DNA of 64,000 bases from contig JACEVL010000338.1 in the NCBI GenBank assembly GCA_020284085.1, positions 399,001-463,000 on the forward strand, in the 5' to 3' direction. Shown piece by piece: positions 54,001 through 64,000 of the stretch. The notes under the pieces were generated by a model. It was not told the DNA's origin, made no database searches, and saw only the letters and a list, made by a program, of their open reading frames with translations. The translations under genes and the position numbers were made by a program. Origin of the DNA: Aporrectodea caliginosa (Eukaryota; Annelida; Clitellata; Crassiclitellata; Lumbricidae). How positions within the stretch are numbered: position 1 is the first letter of the stretch; the number at the start of each line of letters is the position of its first letter.

Positions 54001-57000
54001 TCTGTCTGTCTCTCTCCTGGGCGTTTCTTCTCTTCAATCGTCCGCCCGCATCTGAACTTACTCTGGAGGTAGGAGAGCTGCTGCTGTGAAGCATCCTCAC
54101 AAGCTATCATGTTTTGAATGATGCTGTGAACTGCGTTGAGAATCGCCTGGTCATGGCACAGAGACAGGACGCTGTTGATCTTAGCGTCCAGCAGACTGTG
54201 ACTGCAGGCGCACAAGAAAACAGACAACGCATGACACACACCACTTCACCAACTCTCATCATAGGAGTCTCTCTCTTCACGTGGGGATATGTAAATTTAC
54301 AATTACAATTACAAGACTTTCTCTTCCCCCATCAACACCAACAACAACAACGATGACAATGGTCACTTATCTGTTGTTGTCTCTTCCTCGTTGACTGATC
54401 AGTCCAGACTCTCTGTCAGCCAATTTCACTTCTAATCTACCTTAGAACTTACAAAGCCACATTCTACAAACATTCTCCACAGAGCGTCGACTCGTTAAGA
54501 TGAAGTAGTCAGGGACATGCCTTAGGACAAACGAGGTAAACGAGGTCGTGCGCAAACAGGGAAAATGAAGTCAACATTTAGAGCTATGCTGTAGTTACGG
54601 TATGGCAAGTTAACAGATATGGCGTGATAATAGGTTTGGGAGACATAACACATAACACTCCATGTTAAGCAGAATGGCAGGTAGATGGGTTGACACTGTA
54701 TCTAGACTATTTGTGTAATGGAGGAAAACGAGAGGAAGGACCAGGAGTCCGAAAGAGTCTCTAATAAAAGGAGTTCATGACGAAGACTGAATAACATCGG
54801 TTGATGACTTGATTGAATTGATTGCCAAGCGATGACATCACTCAATGGATCCTCTTCAGCTGCACTTAATTTCTCAATTCCTACGTCAAAGTGTAAAGAG
54901 AAGAAAACAACTGAAAGGGAATGAGAAAACTATTTGCTGCAGAAGAACACGTGATCTGCATCTGATGAATATTAAACAGACCGTACATCATATCACTGGG
55001 GCATTATGTTTCCAGAATTACAAGACTTATGGCTATATACAAATGAATACACAGGATATTTATCCTCACACTTGCATACTGCTGCAAAACTGCAATACCA
55101 AGCCCATTACCAACCTGCCTACCAAAAACATCCTTAAACATAATACAGGAAGGCTAATGGAACATGAAGAGAGACAGACAGACAGACAGAGACAGATAGA
55201 CAGACAGACAGACAGAGAGGCCAAACTTACATGACTGGGAATACTTTAGGAAAGACGACAGATGCTTCGGCCAGATACTCATAGAGAATCCGAGCCTCGT
55301 TCTCATCGGTCGTGTTACGAACAAGTGTTGCCTAGAAACAACAGAAAACCAAGACAATAGAAAACAACGAGTTGATTGAGCTCTATAGCAATCACTTGCA
55401 ATCATCATCACCATCTCATTCACAACACCAATCAATCAACATTCAGTCTACCATGGAACAGTCTACCATTAAACACATGTTCTATATCATCACAAACAGC
55501 TCAAGAAACATTTTGGGCATGAAGTGCTGTGGACTTGGTTTTCTTAGTTTCGGCATATAAGGGCGGGTGGCAGGTCCTCTCCCTCACCGTCCTCTCAGAC
55601 CAACAGTGGATGGTCCGTTCTAGCCCGTTCGGCTACATGCATGGTAGAGCAGACATCTCAAAACAAATCTCTGCCTTGGTGAGGATTTAAACCCCCGACC
55701 TCTTGGTCAACTGCCCAGCAGGCTAACCACTAGACTAATGTGCACTCCAATCAAGCTTTAGGTAAATCACTCAGAAATCCAGCCAAAATGAGTATATTTC
55801 ATCTGAAGAAGTGAGATCTGATGGAGTAAACTTACCAGAGATGTAGTAGTTCTACTTGTACTCGAGTACAGTTTTTAAGTACTTGTACTTGAGACCCAAG
55901 TACCTGTATTTGCAACGCAAGTACTTGAAAGACCTCAGCCACTTACGAGGACCGTGAGGAGAAGCGCCTGCGTCGGATAGTCGGTCAAGATGTCCGGATC
56001 GAGAAGGATGTTGTTCTCATTGGAGACGGATCCTCTGGTGCTGCGCTCCTTGATGTCACTGCACGGAGAATGCGCTGCGCCGACGATGCCACCGCAGCTC
56101 TTGTAGCCAGCGCTGCCTGCATCCATTCCTTTGTAAGTCTTTGGAGTCGGCATCGAACTGCTACGCTGCGTCTTAAACGGAGGACGAGACCCGTTCTCCA
56201 GGTCAAGGCTACGCCAGGACTTCGGACTATTTGTCTGCTAAACATCAGCAAAACAACCAACACATCTATCATCCGACATCACCCTCAGATATCATCCTGA
56301 GATATCATCCTGAGATATTGTCCTTAGATATCATCCTTAGATTATTTCATTATGAGAGGTTACTACTGAGGAGCACTCCCGACTCAGCCGCAGCTTAAAA
56401 GGACAGTCTTAAGATTAGAGTAGAATGCATATTAGAAGAAACTGTCGGCAGCAGACGCTGAGCCAGAGGAGGAAGCCCATTCCAGACCATAGGACCAACA
56501 ACAGATGCATGGTGCTGCCTAATTGATACATCATCCTTCTCTTCCTCTTTACCCTGTTATCAAGAAAGCTTCTAAGAGAGATGAAGATGATAATGATGAT
56601 GCTGATGAAAATGAAGATGATGGCGATGATGAAGATGCTACCTGTATCTGATTGAGTTGTGAGTTCTTCTGAATCCTCGCCTGTGCCATAGCAGATGCAT
56701 CAAGCGCATCACAGCTCTTCTGTCTCCTCGCCGGAATCGGAGGTCCACCCGCGCTGCAGACGCCCTGAGGGGACAGACCCCCAGTGCCCGTCCCTACCTC
56801 ACCCCCGCCTCCTGCTCCTCCGGCCGTTGCAGAGCCTACGTTGGGCCATGTGGGCGAGATGCTTCCGGTGCCGTGTCCAGAGGAAGAGGATGACGGTGCC
56901 ACGGTCAGAGGGAGGCTGATGGAGGGAGCGGCCGGCTGTGGATGCTGCTGTGGGGAAGTGGCAGGAGGAGGGTACGGCTGGTGGGAGATCAGTTCGTTGC

Positions 57001-60000
57001 TGATGCTGTCGCTTGAGGCGGACTCAGAGATGTGTGTGCAGAAACGATGCTTCAGATGGCAACGACTTCGCACTTCCTCCGACACGGACACCAACGCTAC
57101 TCACAGAAACACAACCATCATCATCATCACCATCTCTGCCCATCACCACATAATCCCCAGCCGACAGCCTATGAGCAAAACATTTATGGCTAGGAGGATG
57201 TTTTATACTTTATAACTGTGTTTTTAGATATTGTACACCAGAGTGCAGTTAGCAATTGGCTAATGAAGGATGTACTTAATTACTTACTTACTGAACTGCC
57301 TGGCTGTAATTGATGCCACCTGCAGTTACTTCCAATGACAATACAAACAATTCCAGACTCTCAACGTTTCCAAGCGTCTTAGTTTTTTCAAGACCACAGA
57401 CTCGTTAAACGTCTGTCACATTTTATCAGCTTCTAACAGAATGAACGTTACTGAATGTTACTGAAATAAATCGCCAGATCTCCATTGCCTACCAGCCAAA
57501 TATGGAACGCTCTGTGGAGTGACTTCAAATTTGTCTCTGAAAGAACAAGAAAAAACACAGTTTATCATCAGCGATTTACCTTCAAACTAATTAAGTAATT
57601 ATAACTAATCAAGCAACCTAATCAACAAATGAAACAAATAATATAGCACCTAAGTCATCAGTTATCAGAAGCAAACAACGTGAAACCAACCACCAACATC
57701 CAGCAGTAGACATCAGCAGATACCAGTGATAAGAGTTAGTGATAAGATAATGATAAGGAAATGATAAGAGATACTAATAAGATGAAGAGACAATGCTCTG
57801 ACCTTTTGGAAGGCTTGGCAATGATCGAGAGAAGCATGTTGAGAACTCGGATCGTACGAGAGACAGTGTTCGTAATCGGATGACGAGTACCTAGAAAACG
57901 AAGCAACATCACAAAACTAAACAACTCAGTCTCAAGTTGAACTAAGCAACCTTTGAGTTGGAAACCTTCATTGTTCCAAAGGTTGTTGTCCATTTCTAAT
58001 ATCTAAAGTGCATGCTAACACTTCATACCCATGATTGCCTCTCAGGCTAAATCAAGGGACTGCTCTTCTTCTTCTTCTTCTTCTTCATCTCCAACAGATT
58101 ACAATTTACAACAATAGTTTAATCTGCAGCAAATATCAGTCAACGCCTTGTGCATCATGAAAACCTTGGCACTATAGAAGCCATTCGATTAGACAATCTG
58201 AATGATATGTATCGCTATTGAAGGACAACTGAATTGGTGTCTCTGATCTCTCGTATTTCAAATCTCACTTGGTCAGATTAAGATTCCATAACGCATGCAC
58301 AGATACAGACAAGGGATGATGGGTACCTTTGAGAAGGTGACCAACAAGAGCAAAGTTGAAGTTGGTCTTGAAGCTGAGTCCCATCGAGTGATCCAGTTGC
58401 TTGAAATGCCATTCCAACGGTTCCCTCGTCTCCATCATTATCCTCTCCAGACTCTGCACAGCCAATCACAGCACGCAAACATCATCCAAACTCATTTTAT
58501 ACACTTAAAAAACCAATACATCTACGATTATCCAAGTGCGATATAGTCGGAATGAATACTGCGCATTAAGCATTTTGGCCAATTTCACCAGTTTCTGTAG
58601 AGCAGCAGCATCAAGGGCATATCTCCAAATTTCTAAAGTGCTACTCGAGAAATGAAACAGAAATGAAACAGAAAAACAGGAAGCAGAAGCCTCTCTTCAG
58701 AAGCTGCCAGTAGCAGACAAGTATCCACAACAGAATTTAAACGCTTCAAGAGATGGACAAAGTGAAGAGTTTGTGCTCACCTGATTTTCAAAGAGCGCCA
58801 TGCTATCCAGCATATGAAGGTTCTGTTCAAGAAGTGCCAGACCAGCAGCGTAGAGGGACACCTCATCCAACTGAAGCACTGAAATGGCGACCCAGAACAA
58901 GTGACGATGGATCGGAGAATCCTAAGCCAAACAACAATCAACTCAGCTCAAAACAGACACAATCTCACTTCACTGGTGGCAATCATACGTCGCAACTGGC
59001 CGTAGTCTCCTCATCTCTCACCCTAACCTATCAGAGATTTCAACCAGATTCCTCCAACAGATTCCAACTACCAATGGAAGCCATACTTTGAAGTGACTAC
59101 TATCGACTGATGGTTTGTGCAGTTCTATAATGATCAGCTATAAAAGTCAATTAATTGACTCTTCTAGCTAACTGTGCATTGTTTTGTTAACTGATGAAAC
59201 AGTCTAGTTCTTAAACTACAATTACAAGTGGATTAAGGAGCTTAGAATGGTTAGTTACATGAGAGTTCTCTGCCTTCAACAGGAACCTACAATCTGCTCT
59301 ACAACCTATAGACAACATCTCTCATCTCATAGAGGATGATCACTTCCAAAGCCCGGCCCTTGTCTGTCATTTCCCTAACATCATTGTAAAAGAGTAATAC
59401 AGCCATCAGATAGTCTCTTAATGATAAGCCGACAAATCACATTTTCAAACTTTGCATGAAATTGGCAAAAAACCTTCTTACAATCTACAGCTATTGGAGT
59501 GTGTCTGAAGCATCAGAGGGGACTCATAGAAACTCACAACAGTGACTTCGATTCACTTGGAAGGCAGCCAATACGTATCTACCGTCGTTCAACTATAGGA
59601 AATGATTTCCCACTCCAGTCACTGCTCCGTTAAGTAAAAGCTAAGCTTGAGGGTTTTGGTGGCAGTTCACTTACAGGTCGAAGGAGTGGTTGGAGTCGTG
59701 TGAGACACATGATGATCGCCTCAATCAACGTCAGATCAGTGTACGACTCCAGAGCCTAAGAAGAACAACAACAACAACGAGGAAAGGCAGTTATGCAGCA
59801 GTCTGCTGAGATATGCATATAGTAGAAAAACGTTAAGAGACGTTAAGAAGAACATCCTTACTAATACTAACAGACCAGCATCCACAGAAAATAGCAATGC
59901 AGCTGTTGGGCCAGCGAGGAGATAGACGAGAAATTTAATTCCTAAAAACACACAACAACACCATGACATCAGAACCAGGAAAATGATGGTTAAACTGATT

Positions 60001-63000
60001 CCATAATCAGACTCCAGTATTCCCACTGTAACCACCACCACCATCCCAGTTCCATTCATCCGCCCAACAACCCGCGAACACACCTACCAATTGAAATCGA
60101 CCACCTGTCACCATGACAGCCACTTGACAATTGCAATCTGAGGCCACACTCTACCTTGACGAGGATTCGCAGGAGCTGTTTGATTTCTGAGTCAGTGACT
60201 GTTTTGCTGATGCAGCCATAGACGATGATGGCTCTCGGCTGAAGAGCCGGGTTGTACTGGAAGGCAAAGCCACGAGCCAGCTCAGTCCAGTGCTGTCTCC
60301 ACTGACAATCCTTCATCTCCTTCATACACCCCTACACGTCAATAAGTAAGCAAACACAATCTAATCCAATGTAATCAAATGATTTCCATAACATCAGTGT
60401 TTACTGTTCCAATCAAACATCGATTACAATGCCAAGTGTACACTCTCATAACAACTCAGGATAGAATGCGTACGATTAGGAATAGATTAAAAACTCCAAC
60501 TGAACAATAATTAATCAGAACCCTCGTAAGTTCTACTAAGTTCCCAATGACCCTATGAAATGAACTCCATCATCTTTCTTTATATCTATTCCATAGGCGC
60601 CATTTTGTTCTATCCTGTTCTATCTTCCGTCTTCAGATCCTGAGCGCTTCTAACAAGTCTTTCTGGAAGAGGAGGTGCTATACAAATTATCTCTGACTGA
60701 ACGATCGATCGCCTGTAATGTACATGCCTCCATGATCTCAAGCAGTGAGTCTGTGATGATCTCCAGTGATTGGAGAGAGACTCTTTCTTGCTCCGGCGGA
60801 GTATAGGCAAACGACCGGTCACCCGGACGATAGCTCGACCGGAAAGCGCTGACTGCAGCTGACTTCACCTTGCTGATGCCAAACAACTGATAGAACTTAG
60901 GAAGAGAGAATTCCGTCAGACTCAGCTTCAGCATTCTCAAGATGTCCTCTACAAGCAGTGCAACAGATAAACTCCATGGACATATTCCGCTTTGACAATG
61001 AATGACACTTGAACACAAAAGTAGGACTTGAAGTTCAATTATTAGTCAGTAGGTCAGGGGTCAAATCCTCACCAGAGCAGAAATCCGTGTAGAGATTTCT
61101 GCTCCATCTACATGCCCAATCCAACTCAGATATAACGACTACAATGACTGTAAACCGTCAGTGGGAAGATAAGACATTATGTCAAGAATAAATATATGAA
61201 GTCGCTAACACTGCAAACCAATGTCTGCCTCTCCGGCTAGCGTAAGGGACTGCTCTTTCCTTCTCTTGTTGATTTGAAAGCATTTGATTACAAAACCTGC
61301 ATTTAGCTCTGCTCAAGACCCACCCTTGGACAGAATTCAATAATGTTACTCCACTGGAATTCTTTACTCCACCAAAGATCCTTTTCCACTTCTGTGAGAC
61401 CATCTGCACAAAGAGGAGGAAGTGGCGAAGAGACGATTGCTCCATTCATGGCTCATCAATAAGCAGATGCTCTGCAGATGAAAATTTTAAAACAATTATC
61501 GCATTGTCTTAGGCAAAGATGCATGTTTGCATACCGCTGAAGTTGAGTTGAGAACAGGTGCAGAGCGAGTGGATGATGTTGATGACGAGGCCGTGCGTCG
61601 ACGCCTGAAGGGACAACGGACCAGTGCACACCAACAGAGTCACAACGTGAAACAAGAGCGGCAAGTGAGTGGCAACTAGACACAAACCATAACAACAATA
61701 ACAGAACCTACAATGTACAGCATGTCAGACATTCCTTCTGTTAATCTGATTTCTGAAGCCAGACACTTGAAACCAGTCGTAGAGAAAGCTTTCCTACGCA
61801 TCGCACATTCTTCCACATATGCCATAGACACTGTATATACATAAATGGCCATCACAGACAACTAAATGAAGAAGCAGAGGAGAGGAGTGGTGCCATTAGA
61901 TGTCTCAGCCACTCCTCTGCTCTGGTGCAATTTCTCAGATGATGAAGAGAAGAAGAGAAAGAGATTAGTTATCTGTTCTGACCGTCAAGTGAATTGTTGA
62001 AGGAGAGCATGAGAAGATATCGCAGTAGAATGGCAATGTCATCCCACATCAGATGCTGCTCCAGGGTCGGCGTTGGCGACATACAAGTCCGATCGATCAG
62101 CTACAACAACACAACAGCAATGCTCAAACGCTCATCGGGGTTCAAAGGTCATACAAATGTAACAAATGCGAGTTCTCCTGACTGTGAAAACATTTCCACT
62201 GAACAAGTCACTCTACTATAAATATCACAAGAATTTCTTAACTGCCTGAAGTCCCGACAGTTTCTAATCTCAAACAATGATTAGACTTCACGTGGAAGAT
62301 TAATTCCAGGACTTTCAAGAAGACAGAAGAAGAGCCAGAGGTACCTGCACGTGACTTATACCTAGGAAATGAAACCATGATCTTATGAGAAGGTGGTTAT
62401 CATTGAATGATAACGAGTATGAAGATAACTATCGAATCTACCGAAAATGATGATGACGATGATGATGATGACAGTAATGACACTGAATCTCTTCTCCAAC
62501 AGATCAAACATGGAAAGGTCCAACTAAACAAGACACTGATGCTGTTCATAGACTCTGAAGGAAGAGAAGCCTGCAGGGCAACAGAGCATCCGAGTCGCTA
62601 CTGAGCGCTTACTCGGCACAGACGCCAGATGACTTTTCTCGAGACGAGTTGAACGTTTGCCGATGCCAAAGCAACTGCCGTATCTGCCATGATCTCAGCC
62701 TGAATGGAACCAAGACCACCTGTCACGCTTCTCTGCAACAAATCATAAACACACGCATTACAACAGACACAGCAAGGCAGACACACACACAGACACTGGT
62801 AGAGGCAGAGACCTAATAACTGCTATCATAATTACACTGAATTTAATTACTTAAGATGAACAAATGCAACTGTGAACTACTTTCCACTGGAACAGCCATC
62901 ATCCGGAAAACTGTCCCACCAACTCTTAACTAAAACACGAAGACAAAGACACAGACAAAGACACAGACATGGACAGAGAGAGACAAACCTTGATGAAGCT

Positions 63001-63981
63001 GTCGAGTACCATGTCTAGGAGATCGGACACCTGTCCTATGTTGCCCCAGATCTTCGCTTGAATCGATGGATACATCTACAGCAACCAATCAGAGAAATCA
63101 TCTCCCACTCCTCCTACCATTTCAACTTCACTTACAGATCAACTTCACCAACAGACAGACTAGTGTAACGTAAGCAAACATTCACATAGCGCCCTCTACC
63201 AACAGCGACATCTGACTGAACTGATCAAGTGCAATTGGAGGTAGACTGAAATCTAAATCATTGAACAGCTCTTCTTGACTTGCTTCTGTTATGTTCTTAA
63301 AACTTGTGGCAACACCCTTCTTACCAATATCACGTTAGCTATAAGGGATCTATGATACTCTTCACTCCACAACTGCCTGTAGTAGTGCCAGTTCCAGGCC
63401 TGGATAGCGGAGGAGGGCGACGTCAACAGCCATAAGATGTCATTAAACACTGGAAGCTAAGTCGCACAACAAACTGCCAGGTTAAGAAAAACAACAACAA
63501 TAAATCATAACAATAAGAACTAATAATCAAGGTAAGTGATAGACTCTGTAAATTAACATCTTGTATCTAATGTCTTTTTCTTAGAGCCTATCTTCTAACA
63601 GATCTTTTGTATGAGATGGCCTTCTTGAGCTCCTCTCCTGAGTTCTACCAAGTGGGTAGAACAGTAAGACCCCCCCTCACCTCCACTTCATCAATTGTCA
63701 TCGTTATCAGTTTGTCCAGAATCAGAGCCACCTTCTGACGTTTATTCTCATCCGTATGACGACAGAATCTAAAGCAAATAAATCTTTTTCAGACCATCGT
63801 TACGATGGTTGATGTAACTATTGCAACTACATTTAGAGTCAATATTCTAACTAACAATTTCACTATTATCTTAACTAATTTATAGTAATTACAGTTTCTG
63901 CTAACAAAAGGTAGAAATGATCCCTTACCACTTAAAATTTTTATTCAAAAATTTCTCGCTGTTCAGAGGTACTCTGGAAAA
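50720..63981 (-). CDS. NF1: Neurofibromin (NF1) orthologue, C-terminal part
   Basis: Twenty coding exons on the minus strand, giving 2994 nt (997 residues plus TGA) when one of the two tandem 140-nt exons is used. Phases agree at every junction. Hallmarks include [148 protein letters not shown] and a C-terminal RHGSAS with AGSFK. Neurofibromin is a Ras GTPase-activating protein of about 2800 residues; this part covers the C-terminal HEAT-like region and tail. The RasGAP and Sec14-PH modules would lie upstream, outside the window. Oddities: a Pro/Ser/Gly-rich expansion in exon 56642-57096, a GC donor at 60727, and duplicated exons at 53-54 kb. Confidence 0.97.
51763..51809 (-). CDS. NF1: NF1 47-nt micro-exon
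   Basis: Acceptor GTCTGTTGTAG, donor AAG/GTAAGA, phase 1 to 0. Encodes [15 protein letters not shown], highly conserved in neurofibromin. It is the shared partner downstream of the two alternative exons. Confidence 0.93.
52706..52842. repeat. (ATT)n microsatellite
   Basis: About 130 bp of ATT/ACT in the intron between the alternative NF1 exons and the micro-exon. Confidence 0.95.
53189..53328 (-). CDS. NF1: NF1 alternative exon, copy 2 (downstream)
   Basis: 140 nt, acceptor TTTGTCGCTAG, donor CAAA/GTGAGT, entered in phase 2 and left in phase 1. Encodes [20 protein letters not shown] and ends [12 protein letters not shown]. 33 of 46 residues match copy 1. The same phases and length mean it can replace but not follow copy 1. 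Confidence 0.92.
54062..54201 (-). CDS. NF1: NF1 alternative exon, copy 1 (upstream)
   Basis: 140 nt, acceptor GTGCGCCTGCAG, donor CAGA/GTAAGT, phase 2 in, phase 1 out. Encodes [20 protein letters not shown] and ends [12 protein letters not shown]. Corresponds to a single segment in the NF1 proteins I know. Both copies have intact splice sites and open frames. Confidence 0.93.
55231..55331 (-). CDS. NF1: NF1 exon before the alternative pair
   Basis: 101 nt, phase 0 to 2, acceptor TTGTTTCTAG, donor TCAT/GTAAGT. Encodes [20 protein letters not shown] and [13 protein letters not shown]. Its phase-2 end fits either alternative exon. Confidence 0.95.
55535..55742 (-). mobile_element. tRNA-derived SINE, family B, in an NF1 intron
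   Basis: On the minus strand, TAGTCTAGTGGTTAGCCTGC and a B-box-like GGGTTTAAATCC start the element. The body includes CTGCTCTACCATGCATGTAG and GGACGGTGAGGGAGAGGACC. In the same orientation as the gene. Confidence 0.75.
55947..56237 (-). CDS. NF1: NF1 exon
   Basis: 291 nt, phase 0 to 0, acceptor TGCTGATGTTTAG, donor CTC/GTAAGT. Starts [13 protein letters not shown] and ends [20 protein letters not shown]. The middle is Ser/Gly-rich and poorly conserved. Confidence 0.92.
56642..57096 (-). CDS. NF1: NF1 exon with low-complexity expansion
   Basis: 455 nt, phase 1 to 0, acceptor TGTGAGTAG, donor CAG/GTAGCA. Begins with the conserved [18 protein letters not shown]. Then comes Pro/Gln-, Ser- and Gly-rich sequence ([34 protein letters not shown]), then [16 protein letters not shown] and QLNQIQ. 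The expansion is disordered-looking and probably lineage-specific. Confidence 0.9.
57493..57536 (-). CDS. NF1: NF1 44-nt micro-exon
   Basis: Acceptor GTTCTTTCAG, donor GCTG/GTAGGC, phase 2 to 1. Encodes [14 protein letters not shown]. Confidence 0.9.
57803..57890 (-). CDS. NF1: NF1 exon
   Basis: 88 nt, phase 1 to 2, acceptor CGTTTTCTAG, donor AAAAG/GTCAGA. Encodes [20 protein letters not shown] and SIIAKPSK. Confidence 0.93.
58327..58453 (-). CDS. NF1: NF1 exon
   Basis: 127 nt, phase 0 to 1, acceptor GGCTGTGCAG, donor CAAAG/GTACCC. Encodes [20 protein letters not shown] then [13 protein letters not shown]. Confidence 0.95.
58781..58921 (-). CDS. NF1: NF1 exon
   Basis: 141 nt, phase 0 to 0, acceptor TTGGCTTAG, donor CAG/GTGAGC. 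Encodes [20 protein letters not shown] and [19 protein letters not shown]. Confidence 0.95.
59675..59755 (-). CDS. NF1: NF1 exon
   Basis: 81 nt, phase 0 to 0, acceptor TTGTTCTTAG, donor CCT/GTAAGT. Encodes [20 protein letters not shown] and LQPLLRP. Confidence 0.95.
60155..60331 (-). CDS. NF1: NF1 exon
   Basis: 177 nt, phase 0 to 0, acceptor TTGACGTGTAG, donor AAG/GTAGAG. Starts [11 protein letters not shown] and contains [20 protein letters not shown] and [10 protein letters not shown]. Confidence 0.95.
60728..60948 (-). CDS. NF1: NF1 exon with probable GC donor
   Basis: 221 nt, phase 1 to 0, acceptor CTGCTTGTAG. Encodes [40 protein letters not shown] and ends SLLEIME. The only end that joins to the next exon in frame with good homology is GAG/GCATGT, a GC-AG intron. 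GT alternatives within 35 bases give extra or wrong residues. Confidence 0.88.
61060..61180 (+). mobile_element. SINE family B fragment in an NF1 intron
   Basis: The B-box-like GGGGTCAAATCCTCACCAGA, TTCTGCTCCATCTACATGCC and ACTGTAAACCGTCAGTGGGA match the body of the copy at 3123-3410. Confidence 0.65.
61535..61675 (-). CDS. NF1: NF1 exon
   Basis: 141 nt, phase 1 to 1, acceptor GTGTCTAG, donor AGCG/GTATGC. Encodes [20 protein letters not shown] then [20 protein letters not shown]. Confidence 0.95.
61983..62100 (-). CDS. NF1: NF1 exon
   Basis: 118 nt, phase 0 to 1, acceptor TGTTGTTGTAG, donor GACG/GTCAGA. Encodes [20 protein letters not shown] and [19 protein letters not shown]. Confidence 0.95.
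62613..62732 (-). CDS. NF1: NF1 exon
   Basis: 120 nt, phase 0 to 0, acceptor TTTGTTGCAG, donor CGA/GTAAGC. Encodes [20 protein letters not shown] and [20 protein letters not shown]. Confidence 0.96.
62989..63075 (-). CDS. NF1: NF1 exon
   Basis: 87 nt, phase 0 to 0, acceptor GGTTGCTGTAG, donor AAG/GTTTGT. Encodes [20 protein letters not shown] then DMVLDSFIK. Confidence 0.96.
63325..63456 (-). CDS. NF1: NF1 exon
   Basis: 132 nt, phase 0 to 0, acceptor TGCGACTTAG, donor TTG/GTAAGA. Encodes [20 protein letters not shown] and [11 protein letters not shown] second possible donor (AAC/GTGATA) nine bases earlier is weaker. Confidence 0.85.
63681..63768 (-). CDS. NF1: NF1 exon
   Basis: 88 nt, phase 2 to 0, acceptor TTTGCTTTAG, donor GAG/GTGAGG. 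Encodes [20 protein letters not shown] and ITMTIDEVE. Confidence 0.85.
63932..63981 (-). CDS. NF1: NF1 exon at the window edge (tentative)
   Basis: 50 nt, phase 0 to 2, acceptor GAGGCCTAG, encoding [14 protein letters not shown]. The frame is kept only with donor AA/GTGGTA; the stronger-looking GTAAGG three bases on would create a stop at the junction. The gene continues beyond the window. Confidence 0.55.
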
Positions 63982-64000
63982 CTAGGCCTCATGCTCTGCA

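Noticed and set aside
62407..62604. 65-residue plus-strand frame with poly-Asp
   Set aside because: Lies opposite NF1 intron and exon sequence; driven by a GATGAT microsatellite.

Overview
This window comes from an animal nuclear genome, most likely a marine invertebrate. Support for that: two spliced minus-strand genes with canonical GT/AG (once GC/AG) borders, a clear neurofibromin (NF1) orthologue, several SINE, LINE, Tc1, piggyBac, hAT and Ty3 elements, and abundant CTGT/CT/CA/TCC microsatellites. A Ty3-type element with integrase ahead of reverse transcriptase (Gmr1-like, a group first described in deuterostomes) hints at a deuterostome such as an echinoderm, hemichordate or lancelet. 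That is a hint only; the species is not identifiable by eye.

Layout. 1-17.5 kb: no host gene seen. It holds tRNA-derived SINEs, a 1.7 kb minisatellite (1125-2833), long CT/CTGT, TCC and ATT arrays, an 800-bp palindrome (8280-9079), and a dead Tc1/mariner element (10609-12948) with a piggyBac-type MITE nested in it at the transposase stop codon (10687-11666). 17.5-45 kb: one minus-strand gene, modelled here as nine exons from 44948 down to 17562. All junction phases agree and the 3840-nt reading frame closes exactly (1279 residues plus stop). It would encode a signal peptide, an unknown cysteine-bearing ectodomain, three immunoglobulin-like domains, long acidic Thr/Glu repeats and a hydrophobic C-terminus (GPI or single-pass anchor). 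Its introns hold an apparently intact Gmr1-like LTR retrotransposon with identical LTRs (22333-28924), an L2/CR1-type LINE split by a hAT-type insertion with a perfect 8-bp target duplication (31625-33083), other LINE pieces and a TIR element (38658-39246). Tandem repeats sit next to most of its splice sites.

45-50.7 kb: intergenic, with LINE/SINE 3' ends and a roughly 30-bp minisatellite (46590-47520). 50.7-64 kb: the 3' part of the NF1 orthologue on the minus strand, about 997 C-terminal residues in 20 coding exons. The RasGAP domain would lie beyond the window. Near its C-terminus are two tandem homologous 140-nt exons (54062-54201 and 53189-53328) with identical phases (2 in, 1 out). Including both would shift the frame, so they must be used in a mutually exclusive way.

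The strongest candidates for something undescribed are the NF1 mutually exclusive exon pair and the anchored Ig-superfamily gene with an acidic repeat block built into one Ig domain. All exon borders were read by eye from splice motifs, phase and homology; no transcript data were available.
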